From Neisseria wadsworthii 9715 (lineage in GTDB: Bacteria; Pseudomonadota; Gammaproteobacteria; Burkholderiales; Neisseriaceae), in contig NZ_JH165159.1 of assembly GCF_000227765.1 (NCBI RefSeq), forward strand, positions 1,522,694 through 1,579,149: a DNA stretch of 56,456 nucleotides. Reading direction: 5' to 3'. Positions within the stretch are counted from its first letter, which is position 1; each line of letters starts with the position of its first letter. Below, piece by piece: positions 53,176 to 56,456 of the stretch. A model generated the notes under the pieces. That model was not told the DNA's origin and did no database searches. It saw nothing but the letters and a program-made list of their open reading frames with translations. The position numbers and the translations under genes were made by a program.

Positions 53176-53430
53176 ATGATGAACAGCTTGGAACAAAGGA
53201 TTGAATTTTTGGAAGAAGCCAATGAGGTGGTGCGTATGCAAAACCGTGTGTTATCTACGGCTTTAAAGGGGCTTATCCGCGCCCTGCCGGCCGATATGGC
53301 GCAAGATACGGTAGAATCTATCCAACTGGCTTTTGAAGATGCGCTGGCTGAGTTGAGCTATGAAGACAGCCCGCATATTGATTTGTTTCATGATGTAACT
53401 TATTCTTTCTTTAGAGAAAAAGAGCACTAA
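53176..53430 (+). CDS. small helical protein, DUF2594 (YecF)-like
   Basis: An 84-residue acidic protein. The first 40 residues form a coiled-coil-like helix (LEQRIEFLEEANEVVRMQNRVL) followed by LIRALPADMAQDT, a layout that resembles the YecF/DUF2594 family; the similarity is from memory and is tentative. AAGGAAACATG precedes the start. It is divergent from the 248-residue gene and followed by a DUS. Confidence 0.6.
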   Translation: MMNSLEQRIEFLEEANEVVRMQNRVLSTALKGLIRALPADMAQDTVESIQLAFEDALAELSYEDSPHIDLFHDVTYSFFREKEH

Positions 53431-53561
53431 CCTTCTAAGGGGCAATATGCCTGTCTGAAAAAATGTCACTTTATGTAAAGTCATGATAAAATGCCCAATT
53501 CGACAGAATCATTTATCTGGCTCTTTCTATATTATTTATTTTCTGAAACAGGATCACGATC

Positions 53562-54338
53562 ATGAATATGAAAAAATGGCTTGCCGCTACACTGATGTGT
53601 TCGGCTTTGGTAATGGGCGGCTGCGGCGGACAAGGCCAAAGCGGCGAACAAAAAGTGGATAAGGTTTACCGTGTGGCCATGAATGCGGAATTTGCGCCGT
53701 TTGAATCGTTGGATGCCCAAAATAATGTGGAAGGTTTTGACGTTGATCTGATGAACGCAATGGCTGCGGCGGGTAATTTCAAAGTGGAATACAAACATCA
53801 GCCGTGGGATAGCCTGTTTGCTGCTTTGGGCAACGGTGATGTGGATATTTTGGCTTCCGCTATCACTATTACCGATGAACGCAAGCAAAGCATGTCGTTT
53901 ACCGATCCTTATTACAAAATTACCCAAGTGATTCTGGTACCGCAAGGTAAAAATATTAAAAACGTTGACGATTTGAAAAAAGCCAATAAGGTAGGCGTAA
54001 TTACCGGCCAAACCGGAGATTTTGTCATTTCCAAAATGTTGGGCAAAGACAGCGCGAAGATTGCGCGTTTCGATACATTACCTCTGGTAATCAAAGAGAT
54101 GGAAAGCGGAGGCTTAGATGCTGTGGTGACCGATAGTGCGGTAGTCGGCAATTATCTGAAACACAATGCCAACAAAGGCTTTACAGTGGTAGAGGCACCT
54201 GATTTCACTGAAGAAAACTATGGTTTTGCGGTGCGGAAAAACGATGAAGAAACACTCAAAATGCTGAATGATTCTTTGAAAAAAGTGCGTGAAAGCGGTG
54301 AATACGAAAAAATCGAAAGCAAATATTTTGCTAAATAA
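53562..54338 (+). CDS. amino-acid-type ABC substrate-binding lipoprotein
   Basis: A 258-residue periplasmic lipoprotein of the SBP_bac_3 family. The signal (MNMKKWLAATLMCSALVMGGC) gives C21 as lipidation site. The mature part has YRVAMNAEFAPFESLD, GFDVDLMNAMAAAG, the conserved domain break and KVGVITGQTGDFVISKML. Ligand likely a polar amino acid. No permease or ATPase gene is adjacent in the window, so it is an orphan or works with a distant transporter. Confidence 0.92.
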   Translation: MNMKKWLAATLMCSALVMGGCGGQGQSGEQKVDKVYRVAMNAEFAPFESLDAQNNVEGFDVDLMNAMAAAGNFKVEYKHQPWDSLFAALGNGDVDILASAITITDERKQSMSFTDPYYKITQVILVPQGKNIKNVDDLKKANKVGVITGQTGDFVISKMLGKDSAKIARFDTLPLVIKEMESGGLDAVVTDSAVVGNYLKHNANKGFTVVEAPDFTEENYGFAVRKNDEETLKMLNDSLKKVRESGEYEKIESKYFAK

Positions 54339-54370
54339 GCTTTTGCATCATTTTTTAATTTGAAGCAGAA

Positions 54371-54397
54371 TGCCTGTCTGAACCATTCAGACAGGCA
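54371..54397. terminator. inverted DUS pair
   Basis: Copies at 54371-54382 and 54386-54397 with a 3-base loop, after the binding-protein gene; the bases beyond (TTATTT) are T-rich. Confidence 0.8.
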
Positions 54398-54429
54398 TTA
54401 TTTATCAACTCATTCATTTTTCTCAAACT

Positions 54430-55278
54430 ATGCTCAGTTACCGCCACGCCTTCCATGCAGGAAACCATGCCGACATATTCAAACATTTTACACTTTGGCT
54501 GGTATTGGACTATTTCAATAAAAAAGATAAGCCTTATTGGTATATCGACACGCACAGTGGTGCCGGCGTATATAACCTTGCCGGAGAACAGGCTCAGAAA
54601 GTGGCAGAATACCGGCAAGGAATTGCCCTTTTACGCGCAGCTGCTTCCGACTTGCCCGAAACTTTGCAGCAATTTAATGCCTGTCTGAAAAACCTATTGC
54701 CTAATGAAAATCTTTATTGCGGTTCCCCGTTTTTGGCGGCAGCGACTTTGCGTGAAAGCGATAAAATGCGCTTGTTTGAGCTACATCCGGCAGATTTTGA
54801 GCTTTTACAAAATAATATTCGGGAATGGAAACTGGGCAGGCGCTGCATTACCAAGAAGGAAAACGGTTATCAAGGTTTAATCACCCTTTTGCCGCCCCCT
54901 ACCCGCCGCGCTGTAGTATTGATTGACCCGCCTTATGAAGAAAAACAGGATTACGAGCGCGTAGTAAAAACGCTGAAAGAAGCGCAGAAACGCTTTGCGG
55001 AAGGCTGCTATATAGTTTGGTATCCTTGTCTTTCCCGCGAGGAAAGTCGGAAATTGCCGCAGACCCTGATAAAGCTTTCTCCGGAAAACTATTTAAATGC
55101 ACAGCTCCATGTACATGCGCCGCGTGCTGATGGTTTCGGTATGCACGGCAGCGGCATGTTTGTGATTAACCCGCCCTACCTTTTGGCCAAACAGCTCGCG
55201 GATACTTTGCCGGCATTGTGCGGGCTTTTAAAGCAGGATAATCAGGCGCGATTTGAATTGGATTATCGGATTGCATAA
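54430..55278 (+). CDS. rlmJ: 23S rRNA (adenine(2030)-N6)-methyltransferase
   Basis: A 282-residue SAM-dependent methyltransferase. The start MLSYRHAFHAGNHADIFKH is diagnostic for RlmJ, DTHSGAGVY is the SAM loop and IDPPYEEK is the catalytic DPPY motif. It modifies A2030 of 23S rRNA in E. coli. An in-frame DUS (54678-54689) encodes FNACLKNL, and another DUS (55288-55299) follows the stop. It is convergent with ruvB. Confidence 0.95.
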   Translation: MLSYRHAFHAGNHADIFKHFTLWLVLDYFNKKDKPYWYIDTHSGAGVYNLAGEQAQKVAEYRQGIALLRAAASDLPETLQQFNACLKNLLPNENLYCGSPFLAAATLRESDKMRLFELHPADFELLQNNIREWKLGRRCITKKENGYQGLITLLPPPTRRAVVLIDPPYEEKQDYERVVKTLKEAQKRFAEGCYIVWYPCLSREESRKLPQTLIKLSPENYLNAQLHVHAPRADGFGMHGSGMFVINPPYLLAKQLADTLPALCGLLKQDNQARFELDYRIA

Positions 55279-55343
55279 TCTTAAAAATGCCTGTCTGAAA
55301 ACTAAATTTCTTTGAAGCATGGTTAATTTGAAAGCGATCCGGC

Positions 55344-56375
55344 TTACTTTTCAAACTTCATACCAAAATGCAGGTAGCTGCGCTCGGTGGCCATACGGCC
55401 ACGGGGAGTACGTTGCAAAAAGCCTTGTTGGATTAAGTAGGGTTCGATCACATCTTCGATTGTGTCGGTGCTTTCGCCTATGGCAGCCGCCACATTATCC
55501 AGCCCGACCGGACCGCCGCTGAATTTATGTAGAATAGCATCTAAAAATTTTCTATCCATCACATCCAACCCTTCGGCATCAACGTCTAACATGCTTAATG
55601 CGGCATCAGCTGTGGCTGCGGTGATCTTTCCACCGCTCTTGATTTCGGCGTAATCACGTACACGGCGCAACAGCCGGTTGGCAATGCGTGGCGTGCCGCG
55701 GCTGCGGCGGGCGATTTCCATTGCGCCGGTGTCGTCGATATCCAATTGCAACAATGCGGCGGAACGGCCTACGATAACGGCCAAATCTTCATTACGGTAA
55801 AATTCCAACCGCGAAACGATACCGAAACGGTCGCGCAAAGGATTGGTCAGCATACCGGCGCGTGTGGTAGCACCTACCAATGTAAACGGCGGCAAGTCGA
55901 TTTTTACTGAGCGTGCGGCCGGGCCTTCGCCGATCATGATATCGAGCTGGTAATCTTCCAACGCAGGGTACAGAATTTCTTCCACCACCGGGCTTAAGCG
56001 GTGGATTTCGTCGATAAACAATACATCATGCGGCTCGAGATTGGTAAGCAGTGCGGCCAAATCCCCTGCCCGCTCGAGCACCGGCCCGCTGGTTTGGCGC
56101 AGGTTCACGCCTAATTCGCGTGCAATGATATGCGCTAAGGTAGTTTTACCCAAACCCGGCGGGCCAAACAGCAAGGTGTGGTCAAGCGCTTCGCCGCGCT
56201 TTTTGGCCGCTTGAATAAAGATTTCCAGCTGCTCTTTGGCTTTTTCTTGGCCGATATAGTCGGCCAGCGCTTTAGGGCGCAATGCGCGCTCGAGTTGCTC
56301 TTCTTGGGCGGATAGGGTTTTCGGCGTAATCACGCGCTCGCTTCGCGAGGCAGTGAGGTTGTCGGTTTGCAGCAT
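55344..56375 (-). CDS. ruvB: Holliday junction branch-migration helicase RuvB
   Basis: A 343-residue AAA+ motor. Walker A is GPPGLGKTT (about 61-69), Walker B with sensor is DEIHRLSP, the GATTRAGML segment follows and the arginine finger lies in RDRFGIV. The C-terminal winged helix ends with [10 protein letters not shown], contacting DNA. It drives Holliday-junction movement with RuvA, which is not in the window. A DUS pair lies 50 bp upstream. Confidence 0.97.
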   Translation of the reverse strand: MLQTDNLTASRSERVITPKTLSAQEEQLERALRPKALADYIGQEKAKEQLEIFIQAAKKRGEALDHTLLFGPPGLGKTTLAHIIARELGVNLRQTSGPVLERAGDLAALLTNLEPHDVLFIDEIHRLSPVVEEILYPALEDYQLDIMIGEGPAARSVKIDLPPFTLVGATTRAGMLTNPLRDRFGIVSRLEFYRNEDLAVIVGRSAALLQLDIDDTGAMEIARRSRGTPRIANRLLRRVRDYAEIKSGGKITAATADAALSMLDVDAEGLDVMDRKFLDAILHKFSGGPVGLDNVAAAIGESTDTIEDVIEPYLIQQGFLQRTPRGRMATERSYLHFGMKFEK

Positions 56376-56427
56376 AGTGAGTGTTTCTATTTAAAATGCA
56401 GGCTATTATGATACCCGAAATCGGCAA

Positions 56428-56456
56428 TGCCTGTCTGAAAGCTTTTTCAGACAGGC
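56428..56456. repeat. inverted DUS pair, cut by window end
   Basis: Forward DUS 56428-56439, followed by a reverse copy starting at 56446, of which 11 bases are visible. The arms are extended by AAGC/GCTT-like pairing. Confidence 0.85.

Overview
The window comes from a member of the Neisseriaceae. The strongest evidence is the 12-mer TGCCTGTCTGAA (reverse TTCAGACAGGCA). I count about 65 perfect copies by eye, roughly one per 870 bp, often as inverted pairs just after stop codons. This matches the TG-wadDUS dialect of the neisserial DNA uptake sequence, named for Neisseria wadsworthii, so a close relative of that species is likely. Gene content agrees: a tmRNA encoding the tag ANDETYALAA, metX-metW, and a pyruvate dehydrogenase whose E2 has two lipoyl domains and whose E3 carries one.

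Layout. 0-1.5 kb: small membrane protein, ssrA (tmRNA, minus strand) and a DUF1841 protein. 1.5-5.6 kb: end of the Fe-S assembly cluster (iscX, fdx, hscA, hscB) with an unrelated lipoprotein gene between hscA and hscB. 5.6-13.1 kb: cca, a nitroreductase, a YdcH-like protein, a metallophosphoesterase, a Dyp-type peroxidase, a probable orphan Imm49 immunity protein and aroC. 13.3-17.9 kb: an AhpD-like protein, an acyl-CoA-dehydrogenase-like flavoprotein and a three-gene nitrate/sulfonate-type ABC importer, all on the plus strand. 18-24.2 kb: a cation efflux protein, two tandem tRNA-Ser(UGA) genes, yaaA, rluE, alr, uup and arfA.

24.3-35.3 kb: a minus-strand catabolic cluster under a divergent LysR regulator. 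It holds hpd, an aromatic-acid MFS transporter, a small VOC-fold protein, fumarylacetoacetate hydrolase, an NhaC-family antiporter, maleylacetoacetate isomerase, 3-hydroxybutyrate dehydrogenase, succinyl-CoA:3-oxoacid CoA-transferase and a thiolase. Together these would take 4-hydroxyphenylpyruvate to fumarate and acetyl-CoA. The one missing step is homogentisate ring cleavage: no cupin-type HmgA is present, and the VOC protein sits where it would be expected. This is the most interesting lead in the window.

35.3-39.7 kb: a kinase-fold protein, a small membrane protein, metX-metW, an SDR oxidoreductase and an Smr-domain protein. 40.2-46.5 kb: aceE, aceF, lpdA. 46.6-56.4 kb: an RDD protein, miaA, a small-protein region containing a lipoprotein gene broken by two A-tract frameshifts, mutL, several hypothetical genes, an amino-acid-type substrate-binding lipoprotein, rlmJ and ruvB.

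Two ribosome-rescue systems occur here. ssrA encodes tmRNA. arfA has a perfect intrinsic-terminator hairpin inside its reading frame, the layout expected if ArfA is made from non-stop mRNA and used when tmRNA is limiting. Uptake sequences are not confined to gaps between genes: several lie in frame inside genes, and mutL carries a complete inverted pair.
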